Below, one piece after another: positions 25,896-33,752 of a stretch of DNA of 64,000 nt (its first letter is position 1; every line of letters starts with the position of its first letter). Position numbers and translations under genes: made by a program. The stretch is from Opitutia bacterium (GTDB lineage: Bacteria > Verrucomicrobiota > Verrucomicrobiae > Opitutales > UBA953). The stretch spans positions 27,686-91,685 of the forward strand of contig SFEJ01000014.1 in the NCBI GenBank assembly GCA_004558035.1, in the 5' to 3' direction. The notes beneath the pieces were generated by a model. The model worked only from the letters and a program-made list of their open reading frames with translations. It made no database searches and had not been told where the DNA came from.

Positions 25896-26855
25896 TCAAA
25901 GCAGCCCCCGGGCACGCAGCTTCGCCTTCTGTGCCATCAGCTTGATGAACTCGGCGTTCGCCTCGCTGTGCCCGGCGCTGTTGGCGTCCGTGAACGCCTT
26001 GCTCGACATCAGCTTCTCGATGCGCTTGTTCAGCTCGGTCGGCGTGCTTTCGATTTCGTCGCCCTGTGGAGCCTTCGCTTCGGAAAATCCTTTCGACGCT
26101 TCAAGGAGCATCATGAACATGTCCGCGTTGTTCTCCAGCCCGTATTGAGCCAACGTAGCGGCGACTTTCGGGAACTTGCCCATGAAGTTCTGAACCTTCG
26201 CCACGTTGGACTCATAGTTCGAGCCCCAAGCGTCCTTCAGCGTGCGCACGGCTTCGGAGATGTTCGCCTTGTTCTGCGCTTCCCAGCGTTCCGCTTCGTG
26301 TTCGCGAATGGCGGCGATGAGCTCCATCGTCGTCCCGTGTTCCAAGTCGGAAAAACCGCGCTTGAACAGAAATTCCGAGACCGTCTTGAAGGTGTCCTCG
26401 TCGAGACCGCGCAGGTCCTCCGAATTATACTTCGTCGAATAAGCTTCCGCGTTCTCGATGTTGCCGCGACGCGCCGCGAAATAAGCATTCATGGCGGCTT
26501 CGTCGTTCACGTCGGCGGGCATCTGAAGCCCGCGCCGACCGATCAGCTTCGTCGCGTTCACATAAGCCTTGAGAGCTTCGTTCGAGTCTTTGAACTTCCT
26601 CAGCTCCGAGTTGCCGCGCAGCTCCTCGGGAAGCGAAGCAGTCCAATCCGCTTCTTCGCCTTTGGGTTCGCCGAAAAGACTGCGCGCCGTCACCTTGTCC
26701 GTCGGATTCGACGGAGCGGGAGTCGTCGGCTCGTTTTGAGAAGCCGTATCTCCCGGTGCAGGAGCGGGAGGCGTCCCCGCAGCTGCCGCTGCCGCGTTAG
26801 CGTTGTTTCCATCCACGGGCATGACGCCCGACGTTTCAATCGTTCCTTCTTCCAT
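25896..26855 (-). CDS. Scaffolding protein
   Basis: This 319-residue protein has a low-complexity Ala/Pro/Asn N-terminus, a central helical part (ELRKFKDSNEALKAYVNATKLIGRRG) and a C-terminus rich in charged helices with many Lys/Glu (LNKRIEKLMSSKAF, KLRARGLL). This fits podovirus head scaffolds, which pair with portal and capsid genes. GGAGGA eight bases before the ATG fixes the start at 26855, although the frame is open 43 codons further. The gene follows the 113-aa gene with 4 bp between them. Confidence 0.75.
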   Translation of the reverse strand: MEEGTIETSGVMPVDGNNANAAAAAAGTPPAPAPGDTASQNEPTTPAPSNPTDKVTARSLFGEPKGEEADWTASLPEELRGNSELRKFKDSNEALKAYVNATKLIGRRGLQMPADVNDEAAMNAYFAARRGNIENAEAYSTKYNSEDLRGLDEDTFKTVSEFLFKRGFSDLEHGTTMELIAAIREHEAERWEAQNKANISEAVRTLKDAWGSNYESNVAKVQNFMGKFPKVAATLAQYGLENNADMFMMLLEASKGFSEAKAPQGDEIESTPTELNKRIEKLMSSKAFTDANSAGHSEANAEFIKLMAQKAKLRARGLL

Positions 26856-26859
26856 AAAG

Positions 26860-27201
26860 TCATTCCTCCGTGTTCTTTTCTCCGTCGCCGAGAAGTCGGG
26901 CGACTTCGCCCCACACGAAACGGCGCCCCATCCAAAAACAGGCGCTGCGTTCGTCGCGCGGGAATCCGTATTTGTCGTGCTCACACAGCACGTCGCGCAA
27001 GTAAGTCAGAAAATCCTTCCCTTCGTCTGTCTTGGCGAAACGCCGCAGAGCGCCGACGATGCGGTCGCGACGCTGCCGCGCCGCTTCGACGGCGAGCTTC
27101 TGCCTTTCCTCGCGCTCGAACATCCTTTTTTCCCAATCTTCCATGAAATTGGCGTTCTCGGGAGTCAATCGCGCCCAATCCGAGTCTTTGTCCATGCTCA
27201 C
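26860..27201 (-). CDS. Small phage protein, possibly Bbp19-like
   Basis: This 113-residue protein has an N-terminal charged coil (KRMFEREERQKLAVEAARQR), then a segment reading LRRFAKTDEGKDFLTYL and later ACFWMGRRFVWGEVARLL. The order 'F-x-T-x-x-G-x-x-x-L' followed by a 'G-x-R' helix resembles the Bbp19-type small proteins of podovirus late modules, whose role is unknown. A second ATG two codons in (27195) is equally possible. The gene overlaps the upstream coiled-coil gene by 4 bp, so the two are probably translationally coupled. Confidence 0.55.
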   Translation of the reverse strand: MSMDKDSDWARLTPENANFMEDWEKRMFEREERQKLAVEAARQRRDRIVGALRRFAKTDEGKDFLTYLRDVLCEHDKYGFPRDERSACFWMGRRFVWGEVARLLGDGEKNTEE

Positions 27202-27551
27202 AAAAATAGTTTGCTCACGATTTCGCTGACGACGGCGACGCCGCCGCCCGCGCCCACGCTGACCTTGACGATCAGCCCTTTCACCGAATCTACTTCGCCG
27301 CGAAGCTGCTTCACGTCGTCCGAGGTCTTGTCCACTTCGTGCTTCACGGCGTTGAACTTTTCCATACTGACAGCCAGCTTGCCCGTCAAGTCAGTCAGCT
27401 TGTTCAGACACTCGATCTGTTTTTCGCGATACGCGGCGGTCTCCGCGCGTTGTTCGCGCAGAGCCGTCTCGGTCGCTTCCTGCCCGCGCCTCACGTTTTC
27501 TGTGAGGTTGCGCAGGTCGGAGTCGATTTTGTAGAGATTCGGTTCAGACAC
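27198..27551 (-). CDS. Coiled-coil protein with C-terminal membrane anchor
   Basis: This 117-residue protein has a long amphipathic helix from about 5 to 90 and one hydrophobic, glycine-rich segment (VSVGAGGGVAVVSEIVSKLFL) at the end. The layout matches XhlA-like membrane-associated lysis helpers. It lies 2 bp downstream of the candidate holin gene, supporting a lysis cassette. No enzyme motif is present. Confidence 0.5.
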   Translation of the reverse strand: MSEPNLYKIDSDLRNLTENVRRGQEATETALREQRAETAAYREKQIECLNKLTDLTGKLAVSMEKFNAVKHEVDKTSDDVKQLRGEVDSVKGLIVKVSVGAGGGVAVVSEIVSKLFL

Positions 27552-27553
27552 TT

Positions 27554-27766
27554 TCAGTCCTTCTTTTCGTCGGTCTTTTCGACCGGAGCGTCCTTACGCT
27601 TCATCTTCTTCCACGCGACGAGCGCGCCGCCGGCGCTCAATGCCGCGCCCGCGACCACGTTCCAAGGGAACGGAAGAAAATTCACGAAACTCTGAAGAGT
27701 GTCGATGATGCCGTCAGCCTGTTCGGCGACGTCCTGTCCGAATAAAACTAATCCGAAAATATCCAT
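27554..27766 (-). CDS. Small membrane protein, candidate holin
   Basis: This 70-residue protein has a hydrophobic segment WNVVAGAALSAGGALVAW (about 40-57) followed by a strongly basic then acidic tail (KKMKRKDAPVEKTDEKKD). A weaker hydrophobic N-terminus may form a second membrane pass. Size and tail fit class II holins, and the next gene is a membrane-anchored coil. The function is inferred from layout and place. No endolysin is found nearby. Confidence 0.5.
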   Translation of the reverse strand: MDIFGLVLFGQDVAEQADGIIDTLQSFVNFLPFPWNVVAGAALSAGGALVAWKKMKRKDAPVEKTDEKKD

Positions 27767-27877
27767 AAGTCTGATGATAAAAGGTTAAATATTTTCCCCT
27801 CTCTCCCGAAATCCCGCCGCCGATTGCTCGACGACGGGCGGGAGGAGGAGGATGAATAGGAGAGAGACCTCCCGAAA

Positions 27878-27928
27878 TTACTTCTTCTTGCAACCGCCTT
27901 TGGACTTTTTCTTTTTACCGCACGCCAT
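27878..27928 (-). CDS. 16-residue Lys/Cys micropeptide
   Basis: The frame encodes MACGKKKKSKGGCKKK and a stop. The ATG is preceded by GAGGTGAGGAGCG, one of the best ribosome sites in the prophage. The frame lies alone in the ~200-bp gap between portal and holin genes. Nine of 16 residues are Lys, with two Cys. It is too short for standard gene calling. The strong start signal is the main argument that it is translated. Confidence 0.5.
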   Translation of the reverse strand: MACGKKKKSKGGCKKK

Positions 27929-27973
27929 CGCTCCTCACCTCTTTTCCGTGTTCATGTTCGTCATTGAAATTCG

Positions 27974-29653
27974 TCATTGCTGCGCAAACCCGAGCATTTT
28001 CCCAGCAGTCTGCGGATCGACTCGGTTCAGAGCCATGTTCTCCTGCTGCTGCGCCTGTGCAGCCATCGCCTGTTCCTGCAGCTCGCGCATCTTCTTCTCG
28101 CGTTCATCCTTGCTGCGGATCACGTCCTGCGGGATCGAGTAGAAATCCGCCAAGTGGGCGAACACCTTGTCTGTGTCGAAGTGCACGTCGAACAAATCGC
28201 CGATGGAGTTGCGCGCGTTTGCGATTTCCGCGACGACCCCGAAGAAGTCGCGAAGCTTGTTCGTCTCCGCGTCCAGCACCATCGACGCCAGCACGGAGAC
28301 GTATTTCACGCGGACACGCTCACGGGCGACGCCTTCCGGAAGCTCCGTCCCGAGAATCCCGTTTTCCAGCAGCAGGTCGAGACTGCGTTGAATCAGCGCG
28401 GAAAGCAGTCCATTGTGGACACTTTGCGCGACGGAAGCTATCGCGCGAACGCTCTGTCCCGTGCGCCCGCGCGCCTCCGTGGCGGACATCGTTTTCGTCT
28501 CGCGGTCAAAAGTTTCAAAAGCATCCAGCAGACAGTTTCGCTGGATATTGCTCATCGACATCTCCATGTCCGAACGAATGTCCGGAAGCTGAGCCTGCGG
28601 CTCGACGACAGCGAACGCGTCGCGAACAAGCCCAGTAGCCTCAACGTAGTTGCGCGCGCCGGCGCTCGTTTCAAAGCTGTCCCAAGAATAGGGCACGATC
28701 ATAGCGGGATCGACCTGCTTGTCGAGCGCCTCCGAATAACAGAACTGCAGCTTCGACATGCGCTTGATGTCGCGCATGGACATTTCGATCGGCCCCCAGC
28801 CGTAGATTGACCCGCCGAGAGGACTCCACACCGAAACCGCGAAGGGAAATCTGTCGTAGCCGGAAACCTCGACGACGCGCTTGCGCGTCCTGTCGATGAC
28901 GAGATGCCCGAAAGCCTTTTCGCGCGAAGAGACCATCGGAACTTCCCGAGTCGCTCTGCCGACCTTCTCGCCGTAAACGGCGCGCGGATAGACCAGCCAA
29001 AGGTATTCGATGCGGGAATCGCCGAGATTGTCCGACAAAGCCTTCTCGATTACGTCGTCGCCGACCGCCTTGCCGTAGCGCGAGTAAGCCTGTTTCGGAG
29101 TCAGCTCGAACGCCCGTGCGAAAGTGTCCGCGTCGCCGTGAGAGCTGGAGTAAAGGTAGCAGCCCGTCCCGACTTGGTAGCTCGAAAATTCCAGCCGACG
29201 CTTCACGTCGTTGAACTCGACATAGGCGACCGCCGTGCCGAGCACCGTTTCGTCGTTGAGAGCGGCGCCGACGGCGCTCGAAAAATTCGTGTCAGCCAGC
29301 TCGCGCATCAGCGGAAGTGTCATGTCGCGCAGATCGCGGAGCTCGCGACTGTCTTCGCCGAGCTCCTTGCGCAGAGCGTCGTCCGCATCCAGCCGGAAGA
29401 AGGTCTGACCGACGCCGACCGTGTTCGCATGAAGGAACATCGCCGCTCTCCACGCGCACAGAGCCGCGAACGAAGACTGCTGCGGAACGTAAACCGAATC
29501 CGGCGTCTCCGAATTGGCGGGATTCCATACTTGGTAGCCGTAGCGACGGCACTGCCGCCACGCCGCTTCGCGCGAACTCGCATAGCCGCGACAAGTCTCA
29601 AAGAGACTTATCATCTTGTCGATGAACGCCGAGCTCAACCCGAAATTTTCCAT
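27974..29653 (-). CDS. Portal / head-tail connector (gp8-like)
   Basis: This 559-residue protein resembles the T7-type head-tail joining family: VYVPQQSSFAALCAWRAAMF near the N-terminus, GWGPIEMSMRDIKRMSKLQ in the clip/stem region and TMSATEARGRTGQ in the crown. The C-terminus is Gln-rich (EQAMAAQAQQQENMAL). It should form the dodecameric portal at the head vertex through which terminase packages DNA. It is followed by the micropeptide and preceded, 7 bp away, by a glycine-zipper gene. Confidence 0.9.
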   Translation of the reverse strand: MENFGLSSAFIDKMISLFETCRGYASSREAAWRQCRRYGYQVWNPANSETPDSVYVPQQSSFAALCAWRAAMFLHANTVGVGQTFFRLDADDALRKELGEDSRELRDLRDMTLPLMRELADTNFSSAVGAALNDETVLGTAVAYVEFNDVKRRLEFSSYQVGTGCYLYSSSHGDADTFARAFELTPKQAYSRYGKAVGDDVIEKALSDNLGDSRIEYLWLVYPRAVYGEKVGRATREVPMVSSREKAFGHLVIDRTRKRVVEVSGYDRFPFAVSVWSPLGGSIYGWGPIEMSMRDIKRMSKLQFCYSEALDKQVDPAMIVPYSWDSFETSAGARNYVEATGLVRDAFAVVEPQAQLPDIRSDMEMSMSNIQRNCLLDAFETFDRETKTMSATEARGRTGQSVRAIASVAQSVHNGLLSALIQRSLDLLLENGILGTELPEGVARERVRVKYVSVLASMVLDAETNKLRDFFGVVAEIANARNSIGDLFDVHFDTDKVFAHLADFYSIPQDVIRSKDEREKKMRELQEQAMAAQAQQQENMALNRVDPQTAGKMLGFAQQ

Positions 29654-29659
29654 GACGCT

Positions 29660-30124
29660 TTACCCCAGCGTGGTCCTGCCCGAGCCGACGCCCTTCGCCT
29701 TGGCGTAGGAATTGCGCGTAGCGGACAGCGAATAGCTCGCAGCCAAACGCTTGCGCTTCAGCTCGCCGTCCGCCTCAAGCCCTTCTTCGCCTTGATTGTT
29801 GTCGGTCAGCTCCGCTTCGACGCGGCTCGACATCGCGATAGCCTTCTCCTGCAGAGCGGCGTTCCTGTCCGCGATTTCATTCGTCTCGATTTTATAGTCG
29901 GCGGCGGTTTTGCCCGCGACGGCGCCCGCGGTTCCGCCGGCGACGCCGCCGAGGACGGTGCCGGCGGGATTAAAGCCCGAAACGACGGTGCCGGCGACGC
30001 CGCCGACGATTGTGCCGACCGCTGCGCCTGTGGACATGTATTTCCACTGCGTGCTGTTCATGTCCAGCCCCGCCTTGTGGTTGACGCGTGAAACCTCTCG
30101 TTTGATTTTGCCCCAAAGACCCAT
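29660..30124 (-). CDS. Glycine-zipper protein, copy 1
   Basis: This 154-residue protein has a basic N-terminus, a Gly/Ala/Val zipper (GTIVGGVAGTVVSGFNPAGT, then GGVAGGTAGAVAGK) able to enter or line membranes, and a charged tail ending LKRKRLAASYSLSATRNSY. The neighbour at 30161-30601 has the same layout and the same tail motif. The pair may be small virion or ejection components. The family is not known to me. Confidence 0.6.
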   Translation of the reverse strand: MGLWGKIKREVSRVNHKAGLDMNSTQWKYMSTGAAVGTIVGGVAGTVVSGFNPAGTVLGGVAGGTAGAVAGKTAADYKIETNEIADRNAALQEKAIAMSSRVEAELTDNNQGEEGLEADGELKRKRLAASYSLSATRNSYAKAKGVGSGRTTLG

Positions 30125-30160
30125 TTTACGTCCTTTCGTCCTTTAAGTCCTTTTTATCGC

Positions 30161-30601
30161 TCACTGACCGCCGATTTTACGTCCGACGCTGCCCGAAATC
30201 GCTCCGCCTGTCGCGCGACCCGTCGCGCCGCGAGTGCTGCCGAGCGAGTAAGCCGCTGCGAGACGCTTGCGCTTCAAATCGAGGACGCCGCCCTCGGAAA
30301 CGCCTTCGTTAGAGATGGTGGCGTCGGTCTCGCCCCAAGAAGGCGTGTCCATCGGCGGCTCCTTGCCCGTGATTTGGTCGCGAACGGCACGCGCCTGACC
30401 CTCGATGCCCTTCAGACCGAGCTGAGACCCGAAGTAAGCGCCGGCATAAACAGACAGACCGCCCGTCACAGGAGCCAACACCGAACCAAGAACCGCTCCG
30501 GCGGCGGCGCCTCCAACCTTGTCGTAAGCCTTCTTCGACGCGTTGCGGACGGAACTCTCCACCTTGCGCCCGATTTTCTTCAGTTTGCTGCCGATGCCCA
30601 T
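30161..30601 (-). CDS. Glycine-zipper protein, copy 2
   Basis: This 146-residue paralogue of the preceding gene has a basic start (MGIGSKLKKIGRKVES), a zipper segment (GGAAAGAVLGSVLAPVTGG) and LDLKRKRLAAAYSLGSTRG in the tail. The conserved KRKRLAA-YSL motif in both suggests a shared binding site on the virion. They are 36 bp apart, so a local duplication is likely. Confidence 0.6.
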   Translation of the reverse strand: MGIGSKLKKIGRKVESSVRNASKKAYDKVGGAAAGAVLGSVLAPVTGGLSVYAGAYFGSQLGLKGIEGQARAVRDQITGKEPPMDTPSWGETDATISNEGVSEGGVLDLKRKRLAAAYSLGSTRGATGRATGGAISGSVGRKIGGQ

Positions 30602-30632
30602 GCCGAAAAAATCCTCGTTTACGCTCCAAGCC

Positions 30633-30875
30633 TCAACGAAACCGACTTAGCCAGCCGTCAGCCGTTTTCACGAGCGCATCGCGCGCGGTCATGCGAAGCC
30701 AACGAGCATGTTCTTCGTCGCCGAACAACGACGCGCGGTCGAGCCGCCGCCGAAGCTCGGCGTTTTCGCGCTCCAGCTCGCGAATGCGCCTTTCCTGTTC
30801 GGAAAAACGCGAGAGGGACGCGTGCTCGACCGAGCGAAATCCGCGCAAGCGAGGTTCATCACTCCGTCCGAACAT
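30633..30875 (-). CDS. Small coiled-coil protein
   Basis: This 80-residue protein has a short leucine-zipper-like coil (ERRIRELERENAELRRRL) and a C-terminal helix. It overlaps the end of the upstream 99-aa gene by 17 bp, which suggests coupled translation. No family is recognised. Confidence 0.45.
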   Translation of the reverse strand: MFGRSDEPRLRGFRSVEHASLSRFSEQERRIRELERENAELRRRLDRASLFGDEEHARWLRMTARDALVKTADGWLSRFR

Positions 30876-31158
30876 CTTCCGCCCTTTTTTCGTCCTTGCG
30901 CACCCACAATTTGAAGATGCCGCGGTTCGTTTTCCGCACGCTCACGTTCACGGCGCCCAAGCCGTCCTTTTTCGACAGCCGACAAGCCTTGTAAACCGCC
31001 CAAACGTCGTGGTAGTCCATCAGCTCGAAGCCCGCGCCCGGAGGAAGCTTGCGCAGAAAAGCCAAAAACGCCCGATTTTTGCTCCGTTTCGACGTCCGCG
31101 CGTCGTAATCCTCCAGCGTTTCCCAAAAACAGCGGATTTTTCTCTTTTCGTTCTCCAT
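30859..31158 (-). CDS. Unknown 99-aa late protein
   Basis: The product has a basic N-terminus and a compact core (FELMDYHDVWAVYKAC). I chose the ATG at 31158 because GAGG stands just upstream and the terminase stop is 7 bp away. The frame runs further upstream only inside the terminase gene. It may be a small packaging or head protein. No family is recognised. Confidence 0.5.
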   Translation of the reverse strand: MENEKRKIRCFWETLEDYDARTSKRSKNRAFLAFLRKLPPGAGFELMDYHDVWAVYKACRLSKKDGLGAVNVSVRKTNRGIFKLWVRKDEKRAEDVRTE

Positions 31159-31165
31159 AAAATCC

Positions 31166-32614
31166 TCAGAAATCGTATTTTTTGCGCCTCTCGACGCGGA
31201 TTGTCGGTCTCCCGTCCAAGCCGACGCCGCGACGCACGTTGCCGTCTTTGCCCAGCAGATACATCGCCCCGTAGCGCGCCGCGTCCAACAAGTGGTCGCC
31301 CGCTCTCCCACGAGGATTCATCTCGTCCGGATTCGAGTATTTTTCCGCGCTGGGCCAGCAGTATTCCTGCGCCTCGACCGCCCAATGCGAACTGCGCCGA
31401 GTCACGCGGATATAACGCCCCTTCATGAGCCCGATGCCCCAACGGATACTGCCCTTCGGCTTCTCGACGGGAATGACGCCCGTCCAGCCGCACGCCCGCA
31501 GCATCTCTATCGGCTCGGCGGCTGCGCAGTCCGCCACGATGACCGCGTTCTGCGGAATCCCCAACGCCTTCAGCCTCTTGTCGAGACAGTCCACGCCCGG
31601 ATTCGTCTCCGGAGCCGTTATCAGCAGCTCCCGCTCGTAAAGCAGCTCATCGACGAACAGGTCGTTCCCCGTCACCGCGACTCGGCAGACCGCCGTCGGG
31701 TCCGTCCAGCCGAAGTCCAGCGCGTAAACGCTCGGGAAGCTCCGCGTGTCCGGAAAGCCGTCGCTCCAATCCCACGTCTTGCCCTCCGGAAACACCTGTC
31801 CCTCCATCACGGCAAAGACCCCGAGCCCGTAAACCTTCCACCAATATTCGTCCGCAGTCCCGTTCGCGATGTTCTCCGCAGTCGGCTCCCAGCTCGCGAT
31901 CTGCCCTCGGATTTTCGGCGGCAGGAACTTGTTGTCCTTCCACGTGCTCCGATGAACCCAAACCTTCTTCCCTTCCTGTGGCAAAAGCTCCCGGCGCGCC
32001 CAATGATTCGCGAACATCTTCGGGTTGCAGTCGAAGAATGTCCCCCATTTCGTGCGCCCGTCAACCTGCCGATAATACGCCTCGCTCACCTCCGAAATCT
32101 CGTTCAGCCAAGTGATGTGAGGCGAAATGCCCATGCCCGACGAATCGTCCTGCGCTCCCGCAAACCAAATCTGACTGCCCGACTCCTTGAACGTCAGCGT
32201 GAAGTCGCTCTTGTTCACCTTCAGCAACGCGTTCTCCTTCCCGTCGTCCGGGAAAATCCGCATCTTTCGACAACACCACACCGCGTCCTCCCACAGAGTC
32301 TTCTTCACGTCCTTGAAGACCTCTCGCGCTATCAGAATCGTCGGTCCCGAAACGCCCTCCAGCCGCATCTGCTTCAGCCAACGCTCCGGCAACATCGCCT
32401 CCGGCTTGAACGCCGCGCTCACCATCCAAATCATCAGCTGGCGGCTCTTGCCCGACCGCATACCACCGATAAGCAGAAACTTCTCGAACTGCGGGTTCGC
32501 CACAGCCTTCAGAATATCCGAAAACATCGGATTCACTTCCAGCTCGCCGCTCACAGTCGGCATAGCCTTCTGTCGCTCCCCGCGCTGCTCGCGCTTGCCG
32601 CCCCTTACCGCCAT
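31166..32614 (-). CDS. terL: Terminase large subunit
   Basis: This 482-residue DNA-packaging motor has an N-terminal ATPase with Walker A GGMRSGKS (about residue 50) and a Walker B-like ITWLNEIS, where the usual Asp before the catalytic Glu is Asn. The C-terminal nuclease shows the three acidic sites YALDFGWTDP, VIVADCAAAEP and GDHLLDAARYG, the pattern of PBSX-like terminases. AAGGAGG seven bases upstream fixes the ATG at 32614, although the frame is open 87 codons further. It pumps DNA through the portal encoded at 27974. Confidence 0.95.
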   Translation of the reverse strand: MAVRGGKREQRGERQKAMPTVSGELEVNPMFSDILKAVANPQFEKFLLIGGMRSGKSRQLMIWMVSAAFKPEAMLPERWLKQMRLEGVSGPTILIAREVFKDVKKTLWEDAVWCCRKMRIFPDDGKENALLKVNKSDFTLTFKESGSQIWFAGAQDDSSGMGISPHITWLNEISEVSEAYYRQVDGRTKWGTFFDCNPKMFANHWARRELLPQEGKKVWVHRSTWKDNKFLPPKIRGQIASWEPTAENIANGTADEYWWKVYGLGVFAVMEGQVFPEGKTWDWSDGFPDTRSFPSVYALDFGWTDPTAVCRVAVTGNDLFVDELLYERELLITAPETNPGVDCLDKRLKALGIPQNAVIVADCAAAEPIEMLRACGWTGVIPVEKPKGSIRWGIGLMKGRYIRVTRRSSHWAVEAQEYCWPSAEKYSNPDEMNPRGRAGDHLLDAARYGAMYLLGKDGNVRRGVGLDGRPTIRVERRKKYDF

Positions 32615-32801
32615 TATTCGCCCTCCTTGACCGAGCTTGAAAATCGGTGCAATTTTCCGCGCGACCCACCCTCCTTCGCCGAGACACACCCCCCTGCTTT
32701 TCGGGGGCGGGGGTCGCGCGCCGAGCGCAAAACAAACACCCCCACCCACTCGCGCAAAAGGGCGGAAAGACCAAGAAAGGGCAGAGAACAGCGAAGAATC
32801 G
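32615..32801 (-). other. 187-bp gap between terminase genes
   Basis: The stretch is C-rich and contains a CCCCC/GGGGG hairpin near 32690-32715. No gene is convincing. It may be a structured leader that separates small and large terminase translation. Confidence 0.35.
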
Positions 32802-33281
32802 TCATTGCGCGTCCTCCTGCACGTCGTCGTTGCGCACCTTGATGGACACTTGGTGCTTGCCGGGCTTCTGCGCATAAGCGCCCGTCAGTCGGCAGATCAT
32901 CTCGCCGAGCGGACACAGCGCGCGCACTTGGTCAGCGACTTCCTTCGCCGTGTTCGCCTCCATCTCCGCGACCTTCTTGAACTTCGAGCAGATGGTATCC
33001 AGCACGTCGTCCTTCGTCAGCGGAGCGCGCACGCTCGCCACTTCCTGCAGCTTATCCTCAAGATAACGAACTCGTCCTTGTATCCACCACTTCTTCCACA
33101 GCTTAGGACCACAGCGTCTTGCTCGGGCGAGCTGGCAACCGGGTTCGACGTAGGTGCGAAAGGCGTCGGTAGCGGACTCCGCGCGAGCAATGGCGCGGCA
33201 AAACGACTCGAACTGAGGGTGAGGAAGCTCGCGGGAAAGGTCGAGGTCCTTGGGATATTTCGGATAAACTTGTGCTGCCAT
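32802..33281 (-). CDS. terS: Terminase small subunit
   Basis: This 159-residue protein begins the leftward late transcript. The N-terminal half reads as a helix-turn-helix found in terminase small subunits (FESFCRAIARAESATDAFRTY, then CGPKLWKKWWIQGRVRYLEDKLQEV, where the family has 'l-x-n-p-x-v-x-x-R-I-x-e-L'). The C-terminal half is a charged oligomerisation helix. Its place directly before terL supports the call. No canonical ribosome site is seen. Confidence 0.8.
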   Translation of the reverse strand: MAAQVYPKYPKDLDLSRELPHPQFESFCRAIARAESATDAFRTYVEPGCQLARARRCGPKLWKKWWIQGRVRYLEDKLQEVASVRAPLTKDDVLDTICSKFKKVAEMEANTAKEVADQVRALCPLGEMICRLTGAYAQKPGKHQVSIKVRNDDVQEDAQ

Positions 33282-33420
33282 TCGGGAGGAACGGCGAGCG
33301 GGAGAGAGGGAAGAATTGCAGGGAGTGTGTCTCCAAGCGGATTTAAATGCGACAAAAAGTTTTTAATAAAATCCTGCAAGGTCAAAAAACGAGCATTCGA
33401 GGGCAGAAAAGGACGTATTT

Positions 33421-33448
33421 ATAGGCGATTATAGGGGATTATAGCGCG
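33421..33448. repeat. Three 10-bp tandem ATAGG-GATT units
   Basis: ATAGGCGATT, ATAGGGGATT and ATAGCGCG stand head to tail just left of the iteron region. They may be part of the replication or late-promoter control region. Confidence 0.5.
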
Positions 33449-33488
33449 AAAAGGGCAAAACGCTCAAAAACGCGCTAAAACCGGCTAC

Positions 33489-33752
33489 AGTTGAGAAACT
33501 CGGCTCCGAGTTGACTTAGAGTTGACTAAGAATTGACCTGCAAGCCGCATAAATACTGGGATAGTTGAGTAAGTTGACTACTTTGGGGGCAAATATATAC
33601 ACGTAAAATATATACGCACCACGACCACTATATTTTTACCCGCATATTTAGTAAGAAGTTAGTCAACTTAGTCAACTGAGCCTTTATTCATGCGGGCTGG
33701 AGGTTAACTCGTTAGTCAACTGCAAGTCAACTCAAGGGGCATTTACTCAACT
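33489..33752. other. Iteron cluster, candidate phage replication origin
   Basis: AGTTGACT-type 8-mers occur at 33489, 33509, 33520, 33531, 33563 and 33572 in one orientation. The reverse complement AGTCAACT occurs at 33661, 33670, 33714, 33725 and (ACTCAACT) 33745. Between the two blocks lies an AT-rich core with TATATAC twice. The stretch is at the divergence point of late and early modules. Symmetrical iterons around an easily melted core are the layout of an origin bound by an initiator. Repressor operators are the alternative. Confidence 0.65.

Noticed and set aside
31166..32875. Longer start for the large terminase subunit
   Set aside because: The 87 extra codons are Pro/Arg-rich and contain a hairpin region. 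AAGGAGG directly before 32614 decides the start.
33489..33752. CRISPR array
   Set aside because: The repeats are only 8 bp, change orientation and have irregular short spacing.
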